53,333 bases of DNA from Dehalococcoidia bacterium. GTDB taxonomy: Bacteria > Chloroflexota > Dehalococcoidia > E44-bin15. Every line of letters begins with the position of its first letter. The first letter of the stretch is position 1. Shown here piece after piece: positions 10,497 through 21,248 of this stretch. The stretch spans positions 1-53,333 of the forward strand of contig JAUWRG010000004.1 in assembly GCA_030610655.1 (NCBI GenBank), written 5' to 3'. The notes beneath the pieces were generated by a model. It was not told the DNA's origin, searched no databases, and saw only the letters and a program-made list of their open reading frames with translations. The translations under genes were made by a program, and so were the position numbers.

Positions 10497-11636
10497 CTAA
10501 ACCTGTGGAAGTTGCCAGAACTTGCCCTCGCTCTTTATGGAGGGAGCGAGCACCATCTCGGTGTGTTGCATCTCTTTGATGGAGAGGGCGCCGCACATCC
10601 CCATGGAATTGCGTAACGCCCCAATAAAATTTTGTGTCCCGCCGGTGACCGTAGCTGGACCGAAGAGGATCTGCTCTAGACTGCTGCCGCTGCCTACCTT
10701 GATTCGTGTCCCCCGAGGTAAAGCTGCGTGAGGGGTAGCCATGCCCCACTGATAGCCTCTCCCAGGTGCCTCTGTTGCTTGAGCCAATATCGAGCCCAGC
10801 ATTACTGCATCGGCGCCGCAGGCGAATGCTTTACATAAATCTCCACCGGTGCGAATACCTCCATCGGTTATAACGGCAACATACCTTCCTGTCTCTTGAA
10901 GATACTGTTCCCTGGCTGCGGCGCAATCCATCGTCGCTGTCGCCTGTGGAACCCCAACACCCACAACTTCCCTTGTGGTGCACGCTGCTCCAGGCCCTAC
11001 CCCCACAAGAATCCCTGATATCCCTTCCCTCATCAATTCTAACGCAGCGCTATAACTGACGCAGTTGCCCACGATGATTGGCACTGGCATTAGCTGGTAA
11101 AGCTCGGAGAAGATGAGCCCGTGATAGCTTTTCGATATGTGGCGGGAAGAGGTTACTGTGGACTGGACGACGAAAATATCCACGCCGGCTTCCACGGTTA
11201 TGTGAGCAAACCTTTTGGTGTTCTGAGGCGTTACCGAAACGGCGCAGATACCTCCGGCGTTCTTGATCTGCTGTATGCGGTCGCCGATGAGATTCTCTTT
11301 GATCGGCTGAGAGTAGACCTTTTGAAGGAAAGTGGTGGCCTCATCCTGAGGGGTATTGGCGATTTCCGCTAGAATTTCGTCGGCATTTTCATAGCGGGTT
11401 TGCAGTCCTTCTAGATTGAGCACGGCTAATCCCCCCAACTTGCTCAGCAAGACGGCAAAGTGAGGGTCGACCACCGCATCCATAGCAGACGCAAGGATGG
11501 GAATGGGGAAGGTAAAATTGCCCAGGGTGAATTCAATGCTAACCTGCTCTGGGCTGATGGTGATATCCCCGGGTACAAGCGCTATCTCGTCAAACCCGTA
11601 GCCACGTCGTATGTCTTTGAACCGAGGGGCATCCAT
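10497..11636 (-). CDS. IMP dehydrogenase/GMP reductase family protein, GuaB3-like
   Basis: 379 aa; MDAPRFKDIRRGYGFDEIALVPGD..., GVGPGAACTTREV, ITDGGIRTGGDLCKAFACGADAVMLGS. Confidence 0.88.
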   Translation of the reverse strand: MDAPRFKDIRRGYGFDEIALVPGDITISPEQVSIEFTLGNFTFPIPILASAMDAVVDPHFAVLLSKLGGLAVLNLEGLQTRYENADEILAEIANTPQDEATTFLQKVYSQPIKENLIGDRIQQIKNAGGICAVSVTPQNTKRFAHITVEAGVDIFVVQSTVTSSRHISKSYHGLIFSELYQLMPVPIIVGNCVSYSAALELMREGISGILVGVGPGAACTTREVVGVGVPQATATMDCAAAREQYLQETGRYVAVITDGGIRTGGDLCKAFACGADAVMLGSILAQATEAPGRGYQWGMATPHAALPRGTRIKVGSGSSLEQILFGPATVTGGTQNFIGALRNSMGMCGALSIKEMQHTEMVLAPSIKSEGKFWQLPQV

Positions 11637-11842
11637 AGATTATCTTTCCTTGTCCTTGATTTTAGGGCACACTATATCAGAGGGGATATCCAAAGTCAAT
11701 TCGTTAACTGGACGGCGACGCCAGATAGTAGTATAATTTTCCAAGTCATCTTGGAAGTGTTGCCGCGAATCAGGGCAATGATGGAGTTCACGGGCATATT
11801 AGCATGGAGAAGCGGGTGCCCATTCTTTAGGGGGAGGTAAAA

Positions 11843-12481
11843 GTGAAGCGAGAGGAATTGACAGCCAGCAGGAGAGACGTTCTAGGCAAGAAGGTCAGAT
11901 TTCTGCGCCGAAAAGGGTTAACTCCTGCTAATGTCTATGGTGCAAATATCGAATCTATCCCTCTCCAAATAGAGACTTCCCTTTTGGAGCGACTTATTGC
12001 TAGCGTGGGCAGGAATGCTCTTATCACCCTCAGGATTGATGGAAAGCGAAAGGTGGCTATGATTCGCGATATCGACCGGGATGCGTTAACTGACGTTTTG
12101 CTCCATGTCAGTTTCTTCCAGGTAGAAATGACACATAAGGTGAAAGTTGAGGTGCCACTTGTCTTTGTTGGCGAGTCTCCTGTGGAGAAGGTTAGCCGGT
12201 TGATGTTGCTTCATAACCTATCTGCTCTCCATGTGGAAGCCTTCCCCTCAGATCTGCCCAAGAACATTGAGGTGGACATCTCACAGCTTGCGGAAGCTAA
12301 TCAGGCTATTCACGTCAGAGATATCCCGGTGGGCGATAATGTGGAGGTGCTCACCGAGCTCAGTGAATTGGTGGTTCAAGTAATGGAAAGCCGTGTTGAA
12401 GTTGAAGCTGAGAAGGTCAAACCTGAGGAGGTGGAGGGTGAGGAGGAAGTTGCACCGCAGGTTGAGGCTGAGTCGGAATAA
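11843..12481 (+). CDS. rplY: 50S ribosomal protein L25/Ctc
   Basis: 212 aa; L25/TL5 N-domain and Ctc beta domain with acidic C-terminal tail. Confidence 0.9.
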   Translation: MKREELTASRRDVLGKKVRFLRRKGLTPANVYGANIESIPLQIETSLLERLIASVGRNALITLRIDGKRKVAMIRDIDRDALTDVLLHVSFFQVEMTHKVKVEVPLVFVGESPVEKVSRLMLLHNLSALHVEAFPSDLPKNIEVDISQLAEANQAIHVRDIPVGDNVEVLTELSELVVQVMESRVEVEAEKVKPEEVEGEEEVAPQVEAESE

Positions 12482-12683
12482 AGCCTAGAACACCTCGGGC
12501 CCAGGGCGATCAGGACGAAAATAGGGGAGGTGTGATACCGCCTGAACCAGAGTGGCTGCATTAGGAGGACAAAAAAGAGAAGCATCCCTATCCCATATCG
12601 TATGGAGACCTATTAAGGTCGTCTGGTAGGAAACGGAAACCTTTGCCCTGCGAGGGAGAGATAGATATTAGCAGGTTCCCATC

Positions 12684-13613
12684 TCAACATGGGAGCAGTG
12701 CTCCGATGAAATCCCTCTGCCCCCGCACAAATTCCTCAGCGCTTATCTTCCTCTTCCCTTCAAGCTGGATCCTTAAAAGCTCGAGAACCCCCTCCGCGGT
12801 CTGAACGCCAACGCCTCCCCCCGCAAGCGTAATCACTCTCCCTGGCTCACCTTGTGCCCCAGGCAGGTGAGAGGCATCGACAACCTTGAGAGTTTCCCCC
12901 CGCCATCGAGTATAGCAACCAGGCCAGGGCTGAAAGGCTCGCACCTGGCGCCATATCTCGAGGGCAGGGAGGTGCCAATTTATCTCCCCTTGTTCTTTAC
13001 TGAGGGACTTGGTATAGGAAGCCTCATCATCGTTTTGAGGTTGGGGGATAATAGCGTGGGAAAGCCAGCGAGGCAGTGTTTCCTCCAGGAGTTGGGCGCC
13101 AATGTGAGCAAGATTTGTGGTGAGTGACTCGGCGCTATCTTCGGGCGCGATGGGCACTCTCTTCTGAGCAAGGGTGGGGCCGCTGTCAACTCCACGATCC
13201 ATGAGCATGATGGTGACACCGGTACAGTCATCGCCGCTAAGGATGGCTCCTTGAATGGGGGAGGGACCGCGATGCCTGGGTAGAAGAGAGGGATGGATAT
13301 TGATGCAGCCGAAGGGAGGCATATTGAGTACCTCTTCAGGCAGGATCTTTCCAAAGGCAGCCACCACAATGACATCGGGGTTAAGCTGAGCCAAAGATTC
13401 AAGCACATCAGCTTCATTGAAACTGTTCGGCTGGCGCACCTCAAGCCCGTACTCGATAGCCATCTTCTTCACTGGAGGTAGTGAAAGGGATCGCCCTCTC
13501 CCTGCGGGTTTATCAGATTGAGTGTAAACGGCAATCAAGGGGTGCTCACTGGCAACAAGCCGCTCAAGGGTCGGCACGCCAAACTCAGATGTTCCCATAA
13601 AGACAATTCTCAT
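12684..13613 (-). CDS. fmt: Methionyl-tRNA formyltransferase
   Basis: MRIVFMGTSEFGVPTLERL, INIHPSLLPRHRGPSPIQGAIL; likely start at 13613 rather than the ORF-track start 13646. Confidence 0.95.
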   Translation of the reverse strand: MRIVFMGTSEFGVPTLERLVASEHPLIAVYTQSDKPAGRGRSLSLPPVKKMAIEYGLEVRQPNSFNEADVLESLAQLNPDVIVVAAFGKILPEEVLNMPPFGCINIHPSLLPRHRGPSPIQGAILSGDDCTGVTIMLMDRGVDSGPTLAQKRVPIAPEDSAESLTTNLAHIGAQLLEETLPRWLSHAIIPQPQNDDEASYTKSLSKEQGEINWHLPALEIWRQVRAFQPWPGCYTRWRGETLKVVDASHLPGAQGEPGRVITLAGGGVGVQTAEGVLELLRIQLEGKRKISAEEFVRGQRDFIGALLPC

Positions 13614-13693
13614 TGCATTTCCTCGACGAATTCTAACATGGAACAAGGGAAAAGGGAATTATAAAATTGGTGCAAAATTGGTGCAAAAACCTC

Positions 13694-13722
13694 TTGACCA
13701 AGGGGGGAGGGTTTGTTATTCT
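13694..13722 (+). promoter_or_regulatory. Putative sigma70-type promoter upstream of dnaA
   Basis: TTGACC - 17 nt - TATTCT. Confidence 0.5.
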
Positions 13723-13953
13723 TTTGATGTTAATCCTCAGGAGGAGTTCCTCTAGATAGGGGCACCGCCCCAGGTTATTCGGAGGGGCTTAACCCCGCCA
13801 CTAGTGGTATTAGTGTATTGCCTTCAATAACGAGGCGCTCGTGTACGTCTAATGCCTTGAGAAAGGCAATCCTTAATGTAGAATAGTTTGGGCTCTCTGG
13901 GTTTTTTTTGCTCACCTAAAGGTATTGCTTGGAGAGCAGAGGGATGAGTCAAA

Positions 13954-15300
13954 ATGATAGCAGCGAAGGAAACCTGGGAGGCAGTGCTTGGTAAACTTCA
14001 ACTGCAGGTTACAAAGACGAACTATGATACATGGCTTGGGGGAACTGTTGGCCTGAGCTGTGAACATAACCAGTTTATGGTGGGCGTGCCATCGCCATTT
14101 AACGTGGAGTGGTTGGAGAGGCGGCTGCGCTCTCTTATTAAAAAGACCCTCATGGACATCACCGGGCGAGACATTGATGTCAAGTTCCAGGTTCAGCAAA
14201 TAGAAGAGAGCAATCCATCCTTTGCCAAATACAAGAAGCGTTCGTCAGGCTTTAATCTTAAGTACACCTTCGACTCTTTCATAATAGGCAATTGTAATTG
14301 TCTCGCTCACGCTGCTGCCGTGGGGGTAGCGGAGAAACCTGGTTCAGTCTATAACCCCCTATTTATCTATGGTGGTGTTGGGTTGGGAAAGACTCACCTG
14401 CTGCATGCCATAGGAAACCTTGTTTCCCAAAGCAATCTTCGAGTGCTTTATGTCAGTACAGAGCAATTTACTAACGATTTCATAAGAGCGATTAAGGAGA
14501 GGAAGACAGAGGAGTTTCGCCAAAAGTATCGGGGTGTTGACGTACTGTTAATCGACGATGTCCAGTTTATCATCGGTAAGGAACAGACCCAGGAAGGGTT
14601 CTTCCACACCTTTAATGACCTGCACAATGGAAATCATCAGATTGTAGTCACAAGTGACCGTTCACCGAAAGATATGCCCTTACTTGAAGACCGATTGCGA
14701 TCCCGCTTTGAATGGGGGCTCATTGCCGATATCCAACCTCCTGATCTGGAGACTCGCTTCGCCATACTTGAAGTTAAGGCAGAGCAGATGAGGGCAGAAG
14801 TACCCAACGAGGTTCTTGACTTCATCGCTCGTAAGGCCCACGACAGCATCCGGGATTTAGAGGGTTCACTGAATCGTATTGTTGCCTTTTCCAAGCTTGC
14901 CAGAGATCCCATCACCATTGAGTTGGCGGTCAAAGCTCTGGCAAATAACTCCAACAATTCCACCCATCGCGCTTCTAGCCCCTTGTTCATCATCGATGCT
15001 GTAGCTAAATACTTTGACCTAACTCCAGATGCTCTGAAAGGGAGGGCTAGGGATAGGCAAACTGCCCTGGCACGCCACATCGCAGTTTATCTTATCAAGG
15101 AGGAGACAGACCGCTCCTTTGCCGATATTGGAAGGGAGTTCGGCGGCAGAGACCACTCAGTCATTCTCCGTAGCTACCAGAAAATATCTTCCGAGATGGA
15201 GAACGACTATCAATTGCGTTCTGATATCCTTGAGATAAAGGCCAAGACCCACTGCAAAGCGGCAAGTGGACGGCCCGTACTCTCTAAAGTAGGGCGTTAG
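13954..15300 (+). CDS. dnaA: Chromosomal replication initiator protein DnaA
   Basis: 448 aa; Walker A GGVGLGKTHLLHAIGN, Walker B VDVLLIDDVQFI, domain IV GGRDHSVILRSYQKI. Confidence 0.93.
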   Translation: MIAAKETWEAVLGKLQLQVTKTNYDTWLGGTVGLSCEHNQFMVGVPSPFNVEWLERRLRSLIKKTLMDITGRDIDVKFQVQQIEESNPSFAKYKKRSSGFNLKYTFDSFIIGNCNCLAHAAAVGVAEKPGSVYNPLFIYGGVGLGKTHLLHAIGNLVSQSNLRVLYVSTEQFTNDFIRAIKERKTEEFRQKYRGVDVLLIDDVQFIIGKEQTQEGFFHTFNDLHNGNHQIVVTSDRSPKDMPLLEDRLRSRFEWGLIADIQPPDLETRFAILEVKAEQMRAEVPNEVLDFIARKAHDSIRDLEGSLNRIVAFSKLARDPITIELAVKALANNSNNSTHRASSPLFIIDAVAKYFDLTPDALKGRARDRQTALARHIAVYLIKEETDRSFADIGREFGGRDHSVILRSYQKISSEMENDYQLRSDILEIKAKTHCKAASGRPVLSKVGR

Positions 15301-15349
15301 TCGAATCGCGACAAGCTAGGGTTCGGACAGTGAGTAGCGTGTGCTTATA

Positions 15350-17356
15350 TCAGATTTGACGCGCTATCTCCGCACCTTCATGAATTGCATACAGGGCATC
15401 TCGTGGCGTTACACAGTCCCCTATAGTGTAAAGCTCTGAAGTCACATCCTTAAGGCTAGCGGCCAATTGGTTTTGGGACTTCATCCCCACGGCGAGAACC
15501 ACAGTGTCGGCCTTCAAGAACACGAGGTCACCGTTGAATGCCATATAAATACCATTCTCCCTGATCTCCACAAGCGGGCAATTTTGGAACATATGCACCC
15601 CTTTGTCAATCAACCTGTTCCTTAGGGCAAGGTAGATATTTCTTTCCACATCCCTGCCTAACAAGGAGCGTGTCGTTAGGTAGACTTCTTTGCCTTGGCC
15701 GGCGAGTTGATCAGCAATCTCCATACCGAGATACCGCCCTCCAACCACCACCACACTTTTGCCTACTTTAGCTTTGCCCAGAATTACATCGACTGCCTGA
15801 ACTACATTCTTTCCATCGGCACCCTCGACATCTAATGTCTGAGGCACCGCTCCGGTGGCTACCACCACAGCATCGGGTTTAACCTCCTTTACCATCTCGG
15901 GTGTGACTTCAGTGTTTAGCTTCACCGTGACCTTAGCCTTGTTCAAACCCTGTTCCAGATAGCTGAGGAAGGGGGAGTAGTCTTCCCTCTTTTGCTCTTG
16001 CTGGCAGGCAATAAACCATTGCCCCCCCAAATTAGCAGTCGCTTCATATAAGACAACCTCGTGTCCCCGCTCGGCCAGTGTTCTTGCTGCCTCCATGCCA
16101 GCTAACCCGCCACCAACAACCATCACCTTCTTGGAGGAAGTGGTGGGCTTTAGGGCAAATTCCCGCTCCCTTAGTTTGGCTGGATTGACAGCGCAAGGGA
16201 TACCATAAGTCAACACGTAATTGAGGTGGGAACGAAGGTTGAAGCAATTAAGGCAGTATACGCACGGGCGGATGTCAGCAAACCTTCCTTCCTTGAATTT
16301 ACTGGGCAGTTCCGGGTCAGCCATTAATGCTCTTGCCATAGCGATGAAGTCTGCTTTCCCCTGGCGTAAGACTTCCTCAGCGAGATGGGGGTCGCTCAAC
16401 TTTCCTACAGCTATAACTGGGACCTTAACCGCCTTCTTTATAGCTGCGGAATCGGAAACCAGAGTCCCCTTGGGGAAGAGGAAGCTAGGATACTGCCACT
16501 GGATGGAGCCCTGTTGGCTGGAAGATATATGCAACGCATCCGCCCCAGCCTCAACGAAGAGCGGTGCCTGGCGGGCGCTATCCTTTATGTTTATTCCTCC
16601 CTCCATGTAGTCACTACCACTTATCCTGAAGATAACGGTAAAATCTGGCCCCACCTTCCTCCTAACCGCTTCGATAACCTCGCAAGCAAACCTAGCCCTT
16701 TTCTCAACACTCCCTCCGTACTCATCCGTCCTGATATTATCCAAGGGGGAAAGGAACTGGCTTATAAGATAACCATGACCACCGTGGATTTCCACCGCAT
16801 CGAAACCAGCCTCTTTTACTCTCCTTGCCGCTTCAGCAAAGCCTTCGATCAGACGCTTGATGTCCTCCTTGGTTGCTTCCTCAGGGGGAGTATTATCACG
16901 AACCCAGAGAACTGCACCGGCATCTTCAACTGTGGTGGCCCCCATGATAGTCCGAAGTCTCGGTATGGCAGAGGGCGCTATCGCCCTTATTGCGTCGGGA
17001 TCGGGAGCGCTGGCCTTGTACTGGGTGAGCAGTTTTCCATGGTGCACTATCTGAAAGGCCACTTTGGCGCCATTTTGGTGTACTGCATCGGATAGCTCTC
17101 TCAACTTGGGGATAAATTTATCGTCATACATTGAAGGACGCCCGGGAGCCAGGGCTTCCTTCAAGATCAGGCTTGATTGAGCGATTATGAACCCTACGCC
17201 CCCCTTTGCTCTCTCTATATAATAGTCTATGACCTTGTCAGTGATCTCACCCTCGGGACCGTGGCCGGCAGTACCCGCCGGTGCCATAACGATACGGTTC
17301 TTCACCTCCATTTTCCCTATAGTTCCTGGCTCGAATAGCTTCGTTAATTTGGTCAT
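15350..17356 (-). CDS. OYE-family NADH:flavin oxidoreductase / 2,4-dienoyl-CoA reductase-like (FMN, FeS, FAD)
   Basis: 668 aa; N-terminal OYE barrel, CVYCLNCFN...CAVNP cysteines, GGGLAGMEAARTLAERGH dinucleotide fold. Confidence 0.9.
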   Translation of the reverse strand: MTKLTKLFEPGTIGKMEVKNRIVMAPAGTAGHGPEGEITDKVIDYYIERAKGGVGFIIAQSSLILKEALAPGRPSMYDDKFIPKLRELSDAVHQNGAKVAFQIVHHGKLLTQYKASAPDPDAIRAIAPSAIPRLRTIMGATTVEDAGAVLWVRDNTPPEEATKEDIKRLIEGFAEAARRVKEAGFDAVEIHGGHGYLISQFLSPLDNIRTDEYGGSVEKRARFACEVIEAVRRKVGPDFTVIFRISGSDYMEGGINIKDSARQAPLFVEAGADALHISSSQQGSIQWQYPSFLFPKGTLVSDSAAIKKAVKVPVIAVGKLSDPHLAEEVLRQGKADFIAMARALMADPELPSKFKEGRFADIRPCVYCLNCFNLRSHLNYVLTYGIPCAVNPAKLREREFALKPTTSSKKVMVVGGGLAGMEAARTLAERGHEVVLYEATANLGGQWFIACQQEQKREDYSPFLSYLEQGLNKAKVTVKLNTEVTPEMVKEVKPDAVVVATGAVPQTLDVEGADGKNVVQAVDVILGKAKVGKSVVVVGGRYLGMEIADQLAGQGKEVYLTTRSLLGRDVERNIYLALRNRLIDKGVHMFQNCPLVEIRENGIYMAFNGDLVFLKADTVVLAVGMKSQNQLAASLKDVTSELYTIGDCVTPRDALYAIHEGAEIARQI

Positions 17357-17412
17357 GGTGTCTCCTTTCCCTTTGTGTAGCGCGACCCTTTAGGGTCGCC
17401 TTATTTGCCAGG

Positions 17413-18783
17413 CTAAAGCCTCGCCCTACATTTAAAAGTAAGTATATCCATCAGGGAATTGATATCAGACAAAGATTCCAAGTGTGAAACCAGCTCCATG
17501 CACGTTTTTACATCTTGGGTGGGAAGAACTAAAGAGGCACAATCCCAATATTTAGAGCATACGTCGTCCCAGCTCATGGGGTTGGATGCGGAGCCTTTTG
17601 GCGACTTCTGCGTGCGAGAAAATGTCCTGCCATCTCGCAATTTTATAACCACTTCTGAGCCCAACACGGCCGATAAATCACTGGCTAACTCCGGGGAGTC
17701 CACATACTGCACCTTGGGGATGAGATGTTGAACTTCGGGCTGCCTTACCCTTTCATCGGTAAAATCCCCCAAGCCTACTTCACCGTCGAGGAGGGCTCTG
17801 GCGATGCAGTAGTTCATACTGAACTTGCCCTCTAGCGCGGTTTGTGGGCGGGAGTGAAATGCTACCGACTGTATGACTGGTCCCGTCCTTATCTCCACCT
17901 CATCCACATCTTCGGCTTTGATATCGTGCTCCTTCATTAGGTATAAAACAATTTCTATGCTGGTATGAGTATCGGCGCAGGAGGGCCAAGGCTTCAGTCC
18001 GACAGTGGAAATGATATCAAATCTTTCCCCTAGACCATCTCCGATTTTGTCAAGATCAAGGTCGGCCCCACCAGCCAGAACCTTACAGTAACCTTGAGGA
18101 GCTTCCAGAATGCTTTTATCGGCAGTAAACCCTCTTTGGGCCAGTAATGCCGCTACTATGCCATTCCTGGCTGCATTGCCAGCATGGAGTGGTTTGGTCA
18201 TCGTGCCGATGTTCTGCTTTAGTCCAGATGCAAGGGAGGCGGCAATACCTATGGCCGTCTTGGTTTGTTCGATGTCCAGCTTCAGTAGCTTGGCAGCGGC
18301 AGCGACAGCAGCAATACTTCCCAAGCTGGAGGTCATGTGCCACCCTATCATATAATGTCGAAGACAAACAGGGCCCAACTTAGTTGCCGCCTCAAATCCA
18401 GTAATATAGGAGAGCAGAACTTCTTTGCCTGAGGCATAGTGTTTTTCCCCTAGGGCTAGGATCGCAGGCAGGATTACCACTGAGGGGTGACCGCCAAATG
18501 GTATGCACCAATCATCATAGTCCAAGGCGTGAGCCATTGTGCCATTAACCCAAGCAGCTTGAGAGGCGAGGGTCTTAAAGCCCCCGCCAATAACCCCTGC
18601 CTCAGGTTTGTTTTCCTCTTCCTTGACATATTCGGTAATCAGCTTACTTCCTGGCTCATTACAGCCTGCCAGCGTAACACCCAATGTGTCGAGGATTAGC
18701 TTTTTGGTGACGTCGAGCGCTTCATTGGGTATCTGTTCATAATTGGTTTCTACAATGTAGCGAGCTAGTTTCTCTGTGCTCAC
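17413..18783 (-). CDS. MmgE/PrpD family protein (paralog 1)
   Basis: 456 aa; MAHALDYDDWCIPFGGHPSVVILPAILALGE motif. Confidence 0.9.
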   Translation of the reverse strand: MSTEKLARYIVETNYEQIPNEALDVTKKLILDTLGVTLAGCNEPGSKLITEYVKEEENKPEAGVIGGGFKTLASQAAWVNGTMAHALDYDDWCIPFGGHPSVVILPAILALGEKHYASGKEVLLSYITGFEAATKLGPVCLRHYMIGWHMTSSLGSIAAVAAAAKLLKLDIEQTKTAIGIAASLASGLKQNIGTMTKPLHAGNAARNGIVAALLAQRGFTADKSILEAPQGYCKVLAGGADLDLDKIGDGLGERFDIISTVGLKPWPSCADTHTSIEIVLYLMKEHDIKAEDVDEVEIRTGPVIQSVAFHSRPQTALEGKFSMNYCIARALLDGEVGLGDFTDERVRQPEVQHLIPKVQYVDSPELASDLSAVLGSEVVIKLRDGRTFSRTQKSPKGSASNPMSWDDVCSKYWDCASLVLPTQDVKTCMELVSHLESLSDINSLMDILTFKCRARL

Positions 18784-18853
18784 GCCTATCCTCCTCCCCT
18801 GAGAATCCGATATTTAAAAGCAAGAAGCTCCTGAAGATGTTAGCAGGAGCCTC

Positions 18854-20224
18854 TTATTTGGGCCTAATGACTATTTCTAGTAATTCTGTTAAGTCCTTCA
18901 ATTCCTCTAGGTTCTCCATCAAGTGCAGCGAGCGCTCGACGTCCTTCAAGGGTAGCACCAACTGGGCACAATCTTTGTATTTAGACACCAGTTCCTCATT
19001 GGTGGGAGGCGATTGTGGGGAGCCTTTAGGTGCATCAGCCTGCTGGCTGAACTCGCGCCCATCGGTTAACTTGACGGTAACGCTTGCCCCAAGCGGAGGG
19101 ATGTTGGGGTCGATGCGTCTCTTCATTTTCTTGATAATCTGCTGAGTCTTGGGCTCATTAACCTTTTCGTCGGTAAAGTGCTCTAAGCTCACACAGCCAT
19201 CGAGAAGAGCCCTGGTCATGCAATACTCCAAGCTAAATTTACCCTCCAGGCCTCGTTTTGGGTCAGTATATAGGTTCACACCGGATGTTAGCTCATCAAC
19301 GGCAACCTCAATGCTTTCCACATCCTGGGGAGATATGTTGTGCTTCTTGGTTAAGTCTAGGACGAGGTCAATAGCGGCGTGAGTTTCACCACAACTGGGA
19401 TATAGTTTGAAAGCTATCCCGAAGGTGAGGATTGAAAAGTTTTCACCTAAACCGTCAGTGGCCTGTTCCAATTCACCCTGACCATTGCCTTTGTAGACAT
19501 TGAAGAATCCGAACCGTTCTTCCATGATGTCGGGGTGGGCGGTGAAGCCCCTCTTTGCCAACATTGCCGCCATCACCCCATTTCTGGCGGCGTTGCCTGC
19601 GTGAAACGGCTTGGTCATGGTGCCGAAGTTTTGCCTTAGGCCGCAGGCCTGGGAGGCTGCGATACCCAGGGCCATCCTGGTTTGCTGGACATCTAGCTTC
19701 AGCAGCTTGGCGACTGCAGCCGCTGCTCCTATGGTTCCTATAGTGCCGGTCGCGTGCCATCCCCGCATATAGTGACTGGCGCTTACACCACGCACCGTGG
19801 CGCACTGGGTTTCAAAACCGGCAATATAAGCCTCAATAGCCTCTTTCCCCGTGGCTTTACGCTGTTCACCTAAGGCCAAAATGGCTGGCAACATAGGCAC
19901 AGTAGGATGTCCCAGCGTAGCGAAGGTCCAATCATCAAAGTCCTCAGCATGAGCCATAGTCCCGTTCGCTAGGGCAGCAAGGGGCGCTGAAGTGCGGAAC
20001 CCTTTACCTATCACCGCAGCTACTGGATTACCCCCTAGCTCCCTTACGAATTCAGTTATCAGTTCACCCTCGTGAGTCACAACACCGGTGAAAACGACGC
20101 CAAGACAATCACGCATAGCTCTTTTAGCAGTCTCGACTGCCTGTGAAGGCATCTGCTCGAACTTGGTTTCCACAATAAAGCGAGCTAACTTCTCTGTGGT
20201 TTGCGATTTGACATCCTCTGTCAT
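18854..20224 (-). CDS. MmgE/PrpD family protein (paralog 2)
   Basis: 456 aa; MAHAEDFDDWTFATLGHPTVPMLPAILALGE motif; tandem paralog of the preceding gene. Confidence 0.9.
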   Translation of the reverse strand: MTEDVKSQTTEKLARFIVETKFEQMPSQAVETAKRAMRDCLGVVFTGVVTHEGELITEFVRELGGNPVAAVIGKGFRTSAPLAALANGTMAHAEDFDDWTFATLGHPTVPMLPAILALGEQRKATGKEAIEAYIAGFETQCATVRGVSASHYMRGWHATGTIGTIGAAAAVAKLLKLDVQQTRMALGIAASQACGLRQNFGTMTKPFHAGNAARNGVMAAMLAKRGFTAHPDIMEERFGFFNVYKGNGQGELEQATDGLGENFSILTFGIAFKLYPSCGETHAAIDLVLDLTKKHNISPQDVESIEVAVDELTSGVNLYTDPKRGLEGKFSLEYCMTRALLDGCVSLEHFTDEKVNEPKTQQIIKKMKRRIDPNIPPLGASVTVKLTDGREFSQQADAPKGSPQSPPTNEELVSKYKDCAQLVLPLKDVERSLHLMENLEELKDLTELLEIVIRPK

Positions 20225-20309
20225 TGCTCTTCCTCCTTCGCTTCAACTCCTTAAGTAGATTCTGTCAGGATCTTTTCCGCTGGTGACAAATGCCCAACCT
20301 TGGACTATA

Positions 20310-21236
20310 TCATACCCTACACCGCTCAAGCAGTTTGGCCCACTGCTGATCGACTATTTCCTGCAAGGCATCGACTATGTGCCTATTTTCTGAGGTGAGC
20401 AGGTGTCGGAATCTCCCCTGGGACTGGAGCCAATCGGTAATCGGCTTCTTTGGGGAAGGACGATAGTTCAGCTTCCACTCGCCATCGACTACCTCGTAGA
20501 TTGGCCAGACGCAGGTCTCAACAGCGAGCCTCGAGATGGCAATAGTCTCTTCTGGGGGGTATCGCCACCCCCTCTGGCAGGGAGCGAGCACATTGATAAA
20601 GGAAGGGCCATCGGCGGCAATAGCCTTTTGTGCCTTGGTTATCAGGTCGCGCCAGGCATGAGGCGCTGCCTGGGCCACATAGGGGATGTCGTGGGCGGCG
20701 ACTATTGCCGTGATGTCCTTACGATTCTCCCTTTTGCCAGGAATAGCAGTTCCCACCGGTGAGGTAGTGGTCCACGCTCCCAGAGGTGTGGCGCTGGAGC
20801 GCTGGATGCCAGTGTTCATATAGGCCTCGTTATTCAGGCAAACATAAAGGAACTTGTGTCCCCGCTCAAGCGCTCCACTGAGGAACTGGAGCCCAATATC
20901 ATAGGTGGCGCCGTCGCCGGCAAAAACGACAAACTTGATCCCCTTATCCTCCATCTTGCCCTGTTTAACCAGGGAGCGATACATGGTCTCCACGCCGGAT
21001 ATGGTGGAGGCAACATTCTCAAAGGCACTGTGGATCCACGGCACACGCCATGAGGTATAGGGGTATGGTGAGGTTGCCACTTCGAGGCATCCGGTAGGCG
21101 AAGCGACAACCACTGGCTGCCCTACGGCATGGAGTACCTGGCGCACCACGATGGACTCCGCACAGCCAGCGCACAGCCGGTGGCCTGGGGCAAGCAAATC
21201 TTGCTCTGCGGACATCTTCTTCAGGTTTATTACCAT
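20310..21236 (-). CDS. porB: 2-oxoacid:ferredoxin oxidoreductase, beta subunit
   Basis: 308 aa; GHRLCAGCAESIV, GDGATYDIGLQFLSGALERGH...NNEAYMNTGIQRS TPP-binding. Confidence 0.9.
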   Translation of the reverse strand: MVINLKKMSAEQDLLAPGHRLCAGCAESIVVRQVLHAVGQPVVVASPTGCLEVATSPYPYTSWRVPWIHSAFENVASTISGVETMYRSLVKQGKMEDKGIKFVVFAGDGATYDIGLQFLSGALERGHKFLYVCLNNEAYMNTGIQRSSATPLGAWTTTSPVGTAIPGKRENRKDITAIVAAHDIPYVAQAAPHAWRDLITKAQKAIAADGPSFINVLAPCQRGWRYPPEETIAISRLAVETCVWPIYEVVDGEWKLNYRPSPKKPITDWLQSQGRFRHLLTSENRHIVDALQEIVDQQWAKLLERCRV

Positions 21237-21248
21237 AATATTCTCCTG

